64,000 bases of DNA. It comes from Desertimonas flava (GTDB taxonomy: Bacteria; Actinomycetota; Acidimicrobiia; Acidimicrobiales; Ilumatobacteraceae). Positions 16,801 to 24,988 of the stretch are shown here, one piece after another (the stretch's first letter is position 1; each line of letters opens with the position of its first letter). Below the pieces are notes generated by a model. That model had not been told where the DNA came from, made no database searches, and saw nothing but the letters and a program-made list of their open reading frames with translations. The position numbers and the translations under genes are program-made. Where the stretch lies: contig NZ_QKYK01000002.1 of assembly GCF_003426815.1 (NCBI RefSeq), positions 248,001-312,000 on the forward strand. Direction: 5' to 3'.

Positions 16801-16916
16801 CGCGCCCGTGTCCTTCGCGTCCGCGGAGCTCATCGAGATCGCCCATCCGGCGGGCCGTCCACGGCCGTAGCGTCGCCCCTCTGCTTTCGGTCATCCTCCT
16901 CCTCGCCGGTGTCGCC

Positions 16917-18038
16917 GTGATGTTCGTCCGGCCGCGCGGGCTCCCGCTGTGGGCGGGCCCGGTCGGTTGCGCGCTCGTGGGATTCCTGGTCACGGTGATC
17001 GACTGGGACGAGGTCACGAGTGCGCTCGGTCCCCTACGGGATCCTCTGCTGTTCGTCGCCTTTGCCGTTCCCCTCGCCGCCGCCCTCGAGGCGATCGGCG
17101 TGTTCGGCGCCATCGCCGCCTCGTTCGACGGGGGACGGCACCTCGCCGCCTGGCTCTGGCTGCTCGCCGCCGGCGTGGTCATCGTCTTCAACCTCGATGC
17201 CGCAGTCGTCCTGCTCACCCCGCTCTATATCCGCATCGCCCGGCGCCACGGCCTGTCCGCCGAGGCCCTGGCGTTCCAGCCGGCCCTGCTGGCATCACTG
17301 GCGTCGTCGGTGCTCCCGGTGTCGAACCTGACGAACCTCGTGGTCGCCGAGCAGTTCGATCTGCGCGTCGGTGACTTCCTCCGCGAGATGACGCTGCCGA
17401 CGCTCGCGGCCTGCGCGGTCGGGTATGCCGCGTACCGGGCGACGTTCCGCTCCGGCCCGCCGGGGGAGCGCGTCGACGACCCCGTCGATCGAGCCGCTCT
17501 CGCCCGCGGTCTGCCCATCATCGCGTTCGTACTGGTCGGCTTCACCGTCGGCGACGCCGTCGGCATCCCGGCCTGGGTCGTCGCGGCGATCGCCGCCGTG
17601 TCGGCATCGTTCGTCGCTCGGACGTTACCGTGGCGCAGCATCCCCTTGCCGGCGGTCGCTGTGGCCGCGGGACTCGCCGTGCTCGTCGGGTCGGCCGTTT
17701 CGCATCTCGGCCTCGAGCGAATCTTCGAGCGCTCGGGCACGGCCGGGGACCTCGGAGTCGTCGCGTTCGGCGTCGTCGCGTCGAACCTCACCAACAACCT
17801 TCCGGCCGTGTTGGCCGGGAGTCAGTCGATGGTCGACGCGACCCAGGCGTGGCCACTGTTGATCGGTGTCAACTTGGGACCGGCACTGGTGCTGACGGCG
17901 TCGCTCTCGAGCCTGCTGTGGCGCGACACTGCGAGGGCGATGGGCGTCGAGGTGTCGGTCCGCCGTTTCTCGGCCGTCGGCTTCCGCGTGGGGTTACCGG
18001 CGATCGTGGTCGGCGCCGTGCTCGTCTGCGTCGTCTGA
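16917..18038 (+). CDS. ArsB/NhaD-superfamily membrane transporter
   Basis: A protein of at least 373 aa with ten or so membrane segments. It has the paired re-entrant signatures of ArsB/CitM-like carriers, 'VSNLTNLVVAEQF' near residue 140 and 'ASNLTNNLPAVLAG' near 290. The substrate could be an oxyanion, a dicarboxylate or Na+/H+. The start is a problem: GTG 16917 follows an in-frame hydrophobic stretch (LLSVILLLAGVAV) that looks like part of the first membrane helix, and the frame stays open to the LacI stop with no ATG, GTG or TTG. CTG 16881 may be used, or the helix is simply short. It starts about 117 bp after the LacI gene. Confidence 0.8.
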   Translation: MMFVRPRGLPLWAGPVGCALVGFLVTVIDWDEVTSALGPLRDPLLFVAFAVPLAAALEAIGVFGAIAASFDGGRHLAAWLWLLAAGVVIVFNLDAAVVLLTPLYIRIARRHGLSAEALAFQPALLASLASSVLPVSNLTNLVVAEQFDLRVGDFLREMTLPTLAACAVGYAAYRATFRSGPPGERVDDPVDRAALARGLPIIAFVLVGFTVGDAVGIPAWVVAAIAAVSASFVARTLPWRSIPLPAVAVAAGLAVLVGSAVSHLGLERIFERSGTAGDLGVVAFGVVASNLTNNLPAVLAGSQSMVDATQAWPLLIGVNLGPALVLTASLSSLLWRDTARAMGVEVSVRRFSAVGFRVGLPAIVVGAVLVCVV

Positions 18039-18062
18039 ACGATCTACGCCGGTCCGTTCCTC

Positions 18063-18092
18063 TTGACGAGATGCCATACCGTATTGCAAGAT
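18063..18092 (+). promoter_or_regulatory. Promoter and regulon operator ahead of the dioxygenase operon
   Basis: TTGACG (18063-18068) and CAAGAT (18087-18092) are 18 bp apart. The operator TACCG-TATTG-CAAGA (18077-18091) overlaps the second element. It matches the shared 15-bp motif of this region and excludes an upstream start at ATG 18091. Confidence 0.6.
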
Positions 18093-18147
18093 GAGCCTGG
18101 TCAGTTGGGGGCTGAGCGACGAAACGAAGAGGGAGCGTGTGCAGCAG

Positions 18148-19002
18148 ATGTCCAACGAGTTGAGATGGCCCAACGGCAAGAAGGTCGCCATTGCAGTGAC
18201 CGTCATGTACGAGACGTGGTCCGAGGGCAAGGCCCCGCCCTACTCCGTGCAGGCCACCAGCCTGAAGGAGGGGACCGTCGACTACGCCGGCCGAGCCTGG
18301 TCCACGTACGGCGGCCGCGTCGGGGTGTGGCGCATCCTGCGCACCCTCGACCGCTGGCAGATGCCGGCCACCTTCTTCACCAACGCGGCCTGTGCCGAGC
18401 TGTACCCGGACTCGATCCTGCAGATCGCCAAGTCCGGCCACGAACTGGGCGGCCACGCCTATTACCAGGACGAGCAGCTCGCCTACATGACCCCCGACGA
18501 GCAGGCGCAGTGCATCAAGGCATCGCTCGACACGCTCGAAGGCGTCGGCGTCCCGCGCCCGACGGGCTGGCTGAGCCCGGTGCTGGCGTTCACGCCGGAG
18601 ACCGCCGGACTCCTCGCCCAGGCCGGCCTCGCCTGGCACGCCGACGTCACCTACGTCGACCTGCCGCACCGCGTCGAGACGCCCCACGGTGTCATCGCCG
18701 CCGTCCCCAACAGCGACTTCACCGACAATCGCGTCCTCAAGGCCAACGTGCTCGACCTGCTCGACGTGCACCGCAGCACGTTCGACTACCTGCTCGAGCA
18801 CGAGCCGATGAGCCTGCTCGTGCTCACCCTGCACTGCCAGTTCGGCGGTCGCCCGATGGTGATCTCGGCGTTCGAGCAGTTCATGAAGCACGTGTCCCAG
18901 TACTCCGACGACGTGTGGCTCGCCCGTCACAGCGAGCTCGCCCAGTGGGCGCTCGACGCCGAGAAGCCTGAGCACACCTACGCCGATCGTTATTTCTCGT
19001 GA
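18148..19002 (+). CDS. PuuE-like polysaccharide-deacetylase-family hydrolase
   Basis: A 284-aa NodB-fold protein of the branch that includes PuuE allantoinase and cyclic-imide hydrolases rather than sugar deacetylases. It opens 'MSNELRWPNGKKVAIAVTVM', has the metal-site segment SGHELGGHAYY near residue 98, and late 'VLTLHCQFGGRP'. The usual FDD aspartates are replaced by 'YETWSEG', so the metal set differs from sugar deacetylases. It likely hydrolyses a C-N bond of the pathway substrate. ATG 18148 was chosen because the upstream ATG 18091 lies inside the operator. It overlaps the cupin gene (GTGA). Confidence 0.8.
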   Translation: MSNELRWPNGKKVAIAVTVMYETWSEGKAPPYSVQATSLKEGTVDYAGRAWSTYGGRVGVWRILRTLDRWQMPATFFTNAACAELYPDSILQIAKSGHELGGHAYYQDEQLAYMTPDEQAQCIKASLDTLEGVGVPRPTGWLSPVLAFTPETAGLLAQAGLAWHADVTYVDLPHRVETPHGVIAAVPNSDFTDNRVLKANVLDLLDVHRSTFDYLLEHEPMSLLVLTLHCQFGGRPMVISAFEQFMKHVSQYSDDVWLARHSELAQWALDAEKPEHTYADRYFS

Positions 19003-19436
19003 CTGAACCGGTGGCGGCGAACTGGGACGACATCCCTTCCGAGGTCGTCCGTCGAGGTGTGTCGCGCAAGGGCTTCGGCACCTCCGACGTCATCTTGGTG
19101 ATGAACGAGATCGACCCGGTCATCGACGTCAAGCCGCACAAGCACGACGACTTCGACCAGATCGCCACCATCGTCAGTGGCGAGGCCATCTACCACGTCG
19201 GTGACGTCGCCCATCGCGTCCGCCCGGGATCGCTGCTGCTGATCCCCGCCGGCGTCGAGCACTACATCGAGCCACTGGGTACCGAGCCGGTGCAGAACCT
19301 CGACGTGTTCGCCCCGGCGCGATCCGACTACACCCACCTGCTCCACTGGATGCCGCGCCCGATCGAGGGCGCGAACGACGCCGACGACGGCAGACTCGAC
19401 TCGACCGATCGTCAGCAAGGAGAAGATTCTCGATGA
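18999..19436 (+). CDS. Cupin-domain protein
   Basis: A 145-aa single-cupin protein. Motif 1 is 'VKPHKHDDFDQIATIVSGE' (His, His, Asp as possible ligands) and motif 2 is 'PGSLLLIPAGVEHYIEPLG' with the last His. The C-terminus is disordered and acidic. Cupins of this size act as small dioxygenases, isomerases or sensors; the role here is unknown. The GTG start overlaps the hydrolase stop and the gene's stop overlaps the dioxygenase ATG, so it belongs to the dioxygenase operon. Confidence 0.85.
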   Translation: MTEPVAANWDDIPSEVVRRGVSRKGFGTSDVILVMNEIDPVIDVKPHKHDDFDQIATIVSGEAIYHVGDVAHRVRPGSLLLIPAGVEHYIEPLGTEPVQNLDVFAPARSDYTHLLHWMPRPIEGANDADDGRLDSTDRQQGEDSR

Positions 19437-20764
19437 CCCAGATCGACGTACCCACCACCACACCGGTGGAGGTGCGCCGGCCGTCGCTCGACGGGCCGTT
19501 CATCAAGGAGGACACGGAGGCTCGCACGTTCCGCGTGCATCGCTCGGCGCTCCGGTCTCCTGAAGTGTTCGCCCTCGAGCAGGAGCGGATCTGGGGCCGC
19601 ACGTGGTTGTACCTCGGCCACGAGAGCGAGATCCCCAACCCCAACGACTTCGTGGTCCGCACCCTCGGCGGTCGGCCGCTCATCTTCTGCCGCGACGCCG
19701 ACGGCGGCGTGCGGGTGTACTACAACTCCTGCCCCCACCGCGGCACCACGCTGTGCCGCGAGACCGAGGGCAACAACCGCTTCTTCCGCTGCTTCTACCA
19801 CGCCTGGACCTTCAACACGTCCGGTGAACTGGTGTCACTGCCCGGCGCCGACGGCTACCCCGACGGCGACGACTTCCGCGAGCGGCTCACGCTGCGCACC
19901 GTCGCCAAGGTGGAGTCGCTGCGGGGCTTCGTGTTCGTCAACTTCGACCCCGATGCCGGACCGCTCGCCGACCACCTCGGCAACGCCGCGGACTACATCG
20001 AGCTCGTCGCCGACCACAACGCCACCGGCATGGAGGTCATCCCGGGCACGCAGCGCTACAAGGTGTGGGGCAACTGGAAGCTCGCCGTCGAGAACGCCAT
20101 GGACGGCTACCACTTCACGCCGACCCACATCACGTTCGTCGACTACCTCAAGCGCACCGGCTACACGACCAGCGACGAAGGGGGAAAGAACCAGCGCCTC
20201 GACAACGGGCACAGCGTGCTGCTGCTCACCGGTCACAGCGGCCGCGCCGGCATGCAGTGGGAGCCCCGCTTCGGCGAGGCCGAGCGCATCCGCATCGAGG
20301 AGAACCGCGTCGAGCTCGAAGAGCGTCTCGGCGTCGAGCGAGCCGCCCGCGTCGCCGACGTGAGCCGCATCCTCTACGTGTTCCCGAACCTCATCCTCTT
20401 CGACATCGAAGCGCTGTCGATCCGCCGGCTCGAGCCCACCGCCGCCGACCGCACCGAGGTCGATGCCTGGGAGCTCGCTCCCCTCGGCGAGCCCGAGGAG
20501 GCCCGCGCCTTGCGCAACCGGGTGCTCGTCAGCTTCATCGGCCCCGGCGGTCTCGCCACGCCCGACGACATCGAGGCGTACGAGGCGATCCAGCGCGGCA
20601 TCGTCGCCACCGCGGGTGACCAGCGGCTCGGCCACGACTGGAACGACATCTCTCGCGGCATGGTCGACGACGACAAGCCCGGGCCCGGCCGCTCGATCGA
20701 CGAGGGCGGCATTCGTCACTTCTGGCGCAAGTGGAACGACGCGATCTCCGAGCGTGAATCATGA
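19433..20764 (+). CDS. Rieske ring-hydroxylating dioxygenase, large subunit
   Basis: A 443-aa oxygenase alpha subunit. The Rieske [2Fe-2S] ligands are Cys100, His102 (CPHRG), Cys120 and His123 (CFYHAW). The mononuclear iron motif is ENAMDGYHFTPTH with Asp224, His227 and His232. Length and motifs fit the benzoate/p-cumate/anthranilate type, which adds two hydroxyls to an aromatic ring with O2 and electrons from a reductase. No reductase or ferredoxin gene is adjacent; one must come from elsewhere. It overlaps the cupin gene upstream and the beta subunit downstream (ATGA at both). Confidence 0.95.
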   Translation: MTQIDVPTTTPVEVRRPSLDGPFIKEDTEARTFRVHRSALRSPEVFALEQERIWGRTWLYLGHESEIPNPNDFVVRTLGGRPLIFCRDADGGVRVYYNSCPHRGTTLCRETEGNNRFFRCFYHAWTFNTSGELVSLPGADGYPDGDDFRERLTLRTVAKVESLRGFVFVNFDPDAGPLADHLGNAADYIELVADHNATGMEVIPGTQRYKVWGNWKLAVENAMDGYHFTPTHITFVDYLKRTGYTTSDEGGKNQRLDNGHSVLLLTGHSGRAGMQWEPRFGEAERIRIEENRVELEERLGVERAARVADVSRILYVFPNLILFDIEALSIRRLEPTAADRTEVDAWELAPLGEPEEARALRNRVLVSFIGPGGLATPDDIEAYEAIQRGIVATAGDQRLGHDWNDISRGMVDDDKPGPGRSIDEGGIRHFWRKWNDAISERES

Positions 20765-21264
20765 GCGCGGCCACGTCCGACATGATCCTCACCCGTGCCG
20801 CCGCCGAGGAGTTCCTGTATCGCGAGGCCGAACTCCTCGAGACGAACGACCTCGACGCCTGGCTCGCCCTGTTCGAGGAGGGCGGTCGCTACCAGATCCC
20901 CACCACCGACGCTCCGGACGACGCCGACCCGACCAAGGTGCAGTTCTTCATCGCCGACGACTGGGACCTCCTCAACGCCCGCGTGATTCGCCTGCAGAGC
21001 CGCAACGCCCACGCCGAGAACCCGCGGTCGCGCACCCACCGCATGATCAGCAACGTTCGCGTCTCCCCGATGGACGACGGAACGTGGTCGGTCAAGGCGT
21101 CGTTCATCATCCACCGGATCCGCGACGGGCGCGCCGACCCGTACCTCGGGCGCTACGACCACACCCTCGTCTCCACCGGCGACGGGCTGCGCTTCCGGGT
21201 GCGCAAGTCATGGCTGGCGACCGAGTCGGTTGCGCCCGCCGGCCGCCTCAGCTTCATCCTCTGA
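20761..21264 (+). CDS. Ring-hydroxylating dioxygenase, small subunit
   Basis: A 167-aa NTF2-fold beta subunit. It begins with 'ILTRAAAEEFLYREAELLET', then 'WLALFEEGGRYQIP', and carries 'RNAHAENPRSRTHRMISNVR', all standard in aromatic dioxygenase beta subunits. It has no cofactor and stabilises the alpha3beta3 assembly. The ATG overlaps the alpha-subunit stop, so the two are coupled. Confidence 0.95.
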   Translation: MSAATSDMILTRAAAEEFLYREAELLETNDLDAWLALFEEGGRYQIPTTDAPDDADPTKVQFFIADDWDLLNARVIRLQSRNAHAENPRSRTHRMISNVRVSPMDDGTWSVKASFIIHRIRDGRADPYLGRYDHTLVSTGDGLRFRVRKSWLATESVAPAGRLSFIL

Positions 21265-21396
21265 TGCTGCGTTCCCCGGCCACGCAGGCCGGCGCGCCGG
21301 CGCCCTCCGCTGGCGCTCCGGACGCCTCCCCGCCGTGACCTCGGGACGCTCGCTTCGCTCGCTGTCCTCCATCAACCACCAGTAAGGAGCCTCGAA
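21265..21396. repeat. GC-rich intergenic repeat after the beta subunit
   Basis: Starting at the stop codon, the gap carries GGCCGGCGCGCCGGC-type palindromes and then CTCGGGACGCTCGCTTCGCTCG. The latter word recurs at 26367-26390 with one change. A good ribosome site AAGGAG precedes the next gene. Confidence 0.5.
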
Positions 21397-22290
21397 ATGA
21401 CAGACACCGCCTCGCGCCCCCGGGGGCCGTATGGAATGGAGTACGTCCGCCTCGAGGTGCCCGATCTCCAGGCCTCCCGGGAGTTCTACGAGTACCACGT
21501 GGGTCTCGAGCCGGTCGACGTCGAGGACGGCCGCGTCACGCTCCGCACGGGTATCTCGCACCACGTCGTCGAGCTGATCTCGGCCCCTGAGCGCGAGGCC
21601 GCGTTCGTGTCGGCCATCGGGTTCAGCGTCGAGTCGCCCGAGGTCCTCGCCGACCTCGCCCGGCGGGTGGATGCCGCCGGCCTCGAGCGCTTCGACATCG
21701 ACAAGAACGTCGCCGCGCTCTGCACCGACGGCTTCGCGGTCAACGACCCCAACGGGCTCACGATCGAACTGATCTACGAGTTCCAGGAGTTCGCCGAGCC
21801 GCCGCAGCTCCTCCTCCGGCCACTCGACATCGTCCACCCGTTCATCTCGACCGACAAGTACGAGGAGTCGCTCCAGTTCTACATGGGCGTGCTCGGGTTC
21901 CTCGCATCGGACTACATCGGTGACATGTCGGCGTTCCTCCGCTCCGAGGACCGCTACCACCACTCCTTCGCCGTCCGGCGCGACACGAAGTTCTACGTCG
22001 CCCACATCTGCTTCCGCATGCAGAGCCTCGACCACGTCTTCCGCGGCCGGGCGCGAGCGCGCTACAAGGGTGTGCGCATCGCCTCCGACATCGTCAACCA
22101 CTCGGCATCGACGTCGATCGCCTTCTACATGCAGGACGAGAAGCACGGGCCGCGCGTCGAGCTGTGCGACGGTCACCGCGTGCTCACCGAAGAGGAGCAC
22201 GAGCACACCCACCGCGCCCGCCGCATGTCCGTCGACCCCCGCAACATCGACGTCTGGCGCGCCGCCGCGGACGACTGGAAAGACTTCTGA
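21397..22290 (+). CDS. Extradiol ring-cleavage dioxygenase (VOC superfamily)
   Basis: A 297-aa two-module type I extradiol dioxygenase. The second module keeps the metal triad His147 (DIVHPF), His203 (YVAHICF) and Glu255 (PRVELCDG), plus the catalytic His189 (YHHSF) and Tyr244 (IAFYMQD) expected by comparison with BphC-type enzymes. It would open a catechol-like ring next to a hydroxyl, using Fe(II) and O2. Position after the Rieske dioxygenase fits sequential hydroxylation and cleavage, although no diol dehydrogenase is directly beside it. ATG 21397 has AAGGAG 8 bases upstream. Confidence 0.88.
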   Translation: MTDTASRPRGPYGMEYVRLEVPDLQASREFYEYHVGLEPVDVEDGRVTLRTGISHHVVELISAPEREAAFVSAIGFSVESPEVLADLARRVDAAGLERFDIDKNVAALCTDGFAVNDPNGLTIELIYEFQEFAEPPQLLLRPLDIVHPFISTDKYEESLQFYMGVLGFLASDYIGDMSAFLRSEDRYHHSFAVRRDTKFYVAHICFRMQSLDHVFRGRARARYKGVRIASDIVNHSASTSIAFYMQDEKHGPRVELCDGHRVLTEEEHEHTHRARRMSVDPRNIDVWRAAADDWKDF

Positions 22291-22500
22291 CGCGCCTCGC
22301 ATCGCTCGCTGCGCTCGCTCGCTACGGCGGGCAGAGGGGTTTCGACCGCTTCCGTTCGCTCGTTCCTCGCTCTCTCCAGCGGTCGAGGTTCTGTTCGAGC
22401 GGCTTCGCCGCACCCAGCTGCTGGGGGCGGGGCGAGCAAGCTCGCCTGATCCGCCCCGGCGAGGGGGCTACCGCCCCCTCTCGCACCCCCGACGGAGTCG
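22291..22500 (+). repeat. 3'-end hairpin-rich repeat element, copy 1 (divergent)
   Basis: Begins right after the dioxygenase stop. It opens with a CGCTCGCTGCGCTCGCTCGC stretch, then GAGCGGCTTCGCCGC, then hairpins GGCGAGC-aa-GCTCGCC and GGGGGCTACCGCCCCC, and ends CCCCCGACGGAG. Copies 2 and 3 (28107, 54676) have the same order. The first hairpin arm differs in sequence yet still pairs. Confidence 0.65.
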
Positions 22501-22519
22501 GATCGTTGATCGGGGGCCT

Positions 22520-22632
22520 ACCGTTGACACATCCCGCGTGCCCCTGCTTGCGGGGCACGCACGCCGGCGGAGGCGCTGATGGGCGCTTACCCGTTGACAC
22601 ATTCCGCGTGCCGCTGCTTGTGGGGGCACGCA
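22520..22632. repeat. Direct repeat with TTGACA and hairpin, two units
   Basis: Two units of about 43 nt, offset by 69 nt, each contain CGTTGACACAT, CCGCGTGCC and a small hairpin (GTGCCCC-tgcttgc-GGGGCAC in the first). Each holds a TTGACA that could act as a -35 box for the following reductase gene. Unit 1 pairs better than unit 2. Confidence 0.55.
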
Positions 22633-22658
22633 CCCTCGCTTGGAGTAGATGACTGATC

Positions 22659-23681
22659 ATGGAATATCGAGTGTTGGGGAACACGGGGGTGCGGGTGTCC
22701 CGCTTCGGGCTGGGGACGATGGTCCTCGGCGCGTGGGGCAACCAGGACCGGGCGGCGTGCCTGCGCATCATCAACCAGGCGATCGATGCCGGGATCAACC
22801 TCGTGGACACCGCCGACGTCTACGCCTTCGGCGAGAACGAGGAGATCGTCGGTGAGGCGATCCGCGGTCGGCGCGACGACCTCGTGCTGGCCACCAAGTT
22901 CCACAACCCGCTCGGGACCGACGAACCCAACCGGCGCGGCAACTCGCGCCGCTGGATCATGACCGCCATCGACGACAGCCTCCGGCGCCTCGGCGTCGAT
23001 CACGTTGACCTCTACCAGATCCACCGGCCCGATCCGCTCACACCGATCGAGGAGACGGTCGGCGCGCTCGACGATCTCGTCCGGGCGGGAAAGATCCGTT
23101 ACTGGGGCACGTCCACGTTCCCCGCCGCCGACCTCGTCGAAGCCCGCTGGGCCGCCGAACGACGGGGCATGAACGGTCCGCACACCGAGCAGCCGCCGTA
23201 CTCCATCTTCACGCGCGGCATCGAGGCCGACGTCCTACCGGCCTGCCGGCGCCACGGCCTCGGCGTCATCACGTGGAGCCCGCTGTCGGGCGGCTGGCTC
23301 ACCGGCAAGTACACCACGGCGTCCGCCGGCGGCGCGCCGCCCGCAGGGTCGCGCGGCGCGACTCAGCCCGACCACTTCGACGGCGGCAACCCGGCGAAGG
23401 CCGAAGCGGCCGTTGCCCTCGAGAAGGTGGCGGCCGACGCCGGTCTCTCGCTCACGCACATGGCGCTCGCCTGGGCGACCACGCACCCCGCGATCTCGTC
23501 CGTCCTCCTCGGCCCGAAGACCGAGGACCAGCTCGCTGATCTCCTCGGCGCCGCCGACGTGGTGCTCGACGCAGGCACGCTCGACGCGATCGACGCGATC
23601 GTCCCTCCCGGTGTGGACATCAACCCGGGCGACGCCGGCTACACGCCGCCCGGTCTCGACGTCGTCGCGCGACGCCGTTGA
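22659..23681 (+). CDS. Aldo/keto reductase
   Basis: A 340-aa NAD(P)H-dependent TIM-barrel reductase. It starts 'MEYRVLGNTGVRVSRFGLGT', has the catalytic Asp/Tyr in 'NLVDTADVYAFGENEEIVG', Lys in 'LVLATKFHNP', and His in 'VDLYQIHRPDPLTPIEET'. Length fits the AKR12/Tas-like group. It reduces an aldehyde or ketone, substrate unknown. It is the first of a two-gene unit and its stop overlaps the TTG start of the next gene. A weak ribosome site precedes ATG 22659. Confidence 0.93.
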   Translation: MEYRVLGNTGVRVSRFGLGTMVLGAWGNQDRAACLRIINQAIDAGINLVDTADVYAFGENEEIVGEAIRGRRDDLVLATKFHNPLGTDEPNRRGNSRRWIMTAIDDSLRRLGVDHVDLYQIHRPDPLTPIEETVGALDDLVRAGKIRYWGTSTFPAADLVEARWAAERRGMNGPHTEQPPYSIFTRGIEADVLPACRRHGLGVITWSPLSGGWLTGKYTTASAGGAPPAGSRGATQPDHFDGGNPAKAEAAVALEKVAADAGLSLTHMALAWATTHPAISSVLLGPKTEDQLADLLGAADVVLDAGTLDAIDAIVPPGVDINPGDAGYTPPGLDVVARRR

Positions 23682-24883
23682 GCTCGGCACGCACCGACGA
23701 GCTCGCCGAGGTCGTCGAGTTCCTCGCAGGCGTCCCCAGCCCGTTCGGACGCGAGGCCGACCTCGCCGACGCCCTCGTCCAGTGGGGCCGCGCCCGCTGG
23801 CCGAACCTGCGGTTCGCGACCGACCGCTTCGACGAGACCCGGGCCAACGTGCTCGTCGAGGCCGGCTCCGGCGATCCGTCGTCCGCCGTGGCGATGTATG
23901 CCCATCTCGACACCACGCTGACCGGTGATGTCGCCGTCGATGCGGCGATCACCGGTGATGCGTCGCCCGTCCCTCCCTGCCGGCGCGACGGTGACGAGCT
24001 CGTCGGCCTCGGTCTGTCGGTCGCCAAGGCGCCGGTCGCCGCGGCGCTGACCGCGCTCGACCAGGCCGCGGCGCGACTGGCGACGGCGCTGGCCGAGGAT
24101 GCCTACCGGCTGCAGCTGTTGCTGACCTCTGGTGGTACCCACCGCCTGCCGGAGGGCGCGACATCGTTCGGTGCCGGCGCCCGCCGGGCGGTTGCGGCGG
24201 GATTCGCCCCGGCCGGGCTGCTCAACGTCAAGGGCGGCGCGCCGGCACCCCTGGCCGCCGAGCCCGGCGCCGCCTATCTCGGCATCACCATTCGGGGCCA
24301 ATGGGAGCCGGCGCTGTTCCGCAGCGCCTCGCCGGGAGTGGTCGGCGCCCTGGGACCGATGGTGGGCGCGGTGGAGTCATGGCGCGCCGAGTTCGTCGCC
24401 GGTGCCGACGGCACCGAGGTGGCCCTCGGGGCGGTGCGGATGGGCGACCTCGACAAGCCGGACCTGATGCCGGCCACGGTGACGGCGCGGGTGTTCGTCG
24501 TACTCTCCGCCATCGACGTCCCGGCTCGCCTCGCCACCGATCTGCGCGCACGCATCGCCGACGCGGTCGGGCCGGACCTGGAGGTGACGGTCACCGTCGA
24601 CGCGTGGGACCGCGCGGGCGCCACGTCAACGGATCACCGGCTCGTCGGCCTGGTGGACGAGGAGTGGCGGCGGCGCTTCGGCGAGCCGCCGAGCGTGACC
24701 AACTGGCGCGGCTCGACCGACGGGGTGACGTTCCGGGCTGCCGGCATCCCGACCGTGCGCGTCGGGCCGGTGATCGGCCGCGACCCGGCCGACCTCCGCC
24801 TCGACCGCGTGTCACTCGCCGACCTCGCGGCCTTTGCCGATCTCTACGCCGACGTCGCGACCCGCTGGTTCCTCTCGCCCTGA
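23678..24883 (+). CDS. M20-peptidase-like protein with missing catalytic residues
   Basis: A 401-aa protein with the M20 layout. The first metal motif is kept (MYAHLDTT, His-x-Asp). The bridging-Asp motif, normally GRGxxDxKG, reads GLGLSVAKAP, with Val at the Asp position. The Glu-Glu catalytic pair appears as TSGGTHR, and the late metal His is not seen. The dimer-domain end 'GSTDGVTFRAAGIPTVRVGP' is retained. It is therefore probably not a working peptidase; a binding or scaffold role, or altered chemistry, is possible. Start is TTG 23678, overlapping the reductase stop (TTGA). Confidence 0.75.
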   Translation: MSSARTDELAEVVEFLAGVPSPFGREADLADALVQWGRARWPNLRFATDRFDETRANVLVEAGSGDPSSAVAMYAHLDTTLTGDVAVDAAITGDASPVPPCRRDGDELVGLGLSVAKAPVAAALTALDQAAARLATALAEDAYRLQLLLTSGGTHRLPEGATSFGAGARRAVAAGFAPAGLLNVKGGAPAPLAAEPGAAYLGITIRGQWEPALFRSASPGVVGALGPMVGAVESWRAEFVAGADGTEVALGAVRMGDLDKPDLMPATVTARVFVVLSAIDVPARLATDLRARIADAVGPDLEVTVTVDAWDRAGATSTDHRLVGLVDEEWRRRFGEPPSVTNWRGSTDGVTFRAAGIPTVRVGPVIGRDPADLRLDRVSLADLAAFADLYADVATRWFLSP

Positions 24884-24952
24884 GTCCTCGACGCACTGGC
24901 CTGCGTCCACCGGCGGCGATACCGACCGACCAGTGCGTCCCGTCCGTCTATG

Positions 24953-24982
24953 TTGACAAGACGGTGTCTCGTAATTCAAGAT
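24953..24982 (+). promoter_or_regulatory. Promoter and regulon operator ahead of the FAA hydrolase
   Basis: TTGACA (24953-24958) and CAAGAT (24977-24982) are 18 bp apart. The operator TCTCG-TAATT-CAAGA (24967-24981) overlaps the latter. The first possible start after it is GTG 24989, so the message may be nearly leaderless. Confidence 0.65.
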
Positions 24983-24988
24983 CACCTC

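Noticed and set aside
24950-24988. ATG 24950 as start of the FAA hydrolase
   Set aside because: It would translate through TTGACA, the operator and CAAGAT; GTG 24989 directly precedes the conserved domain.
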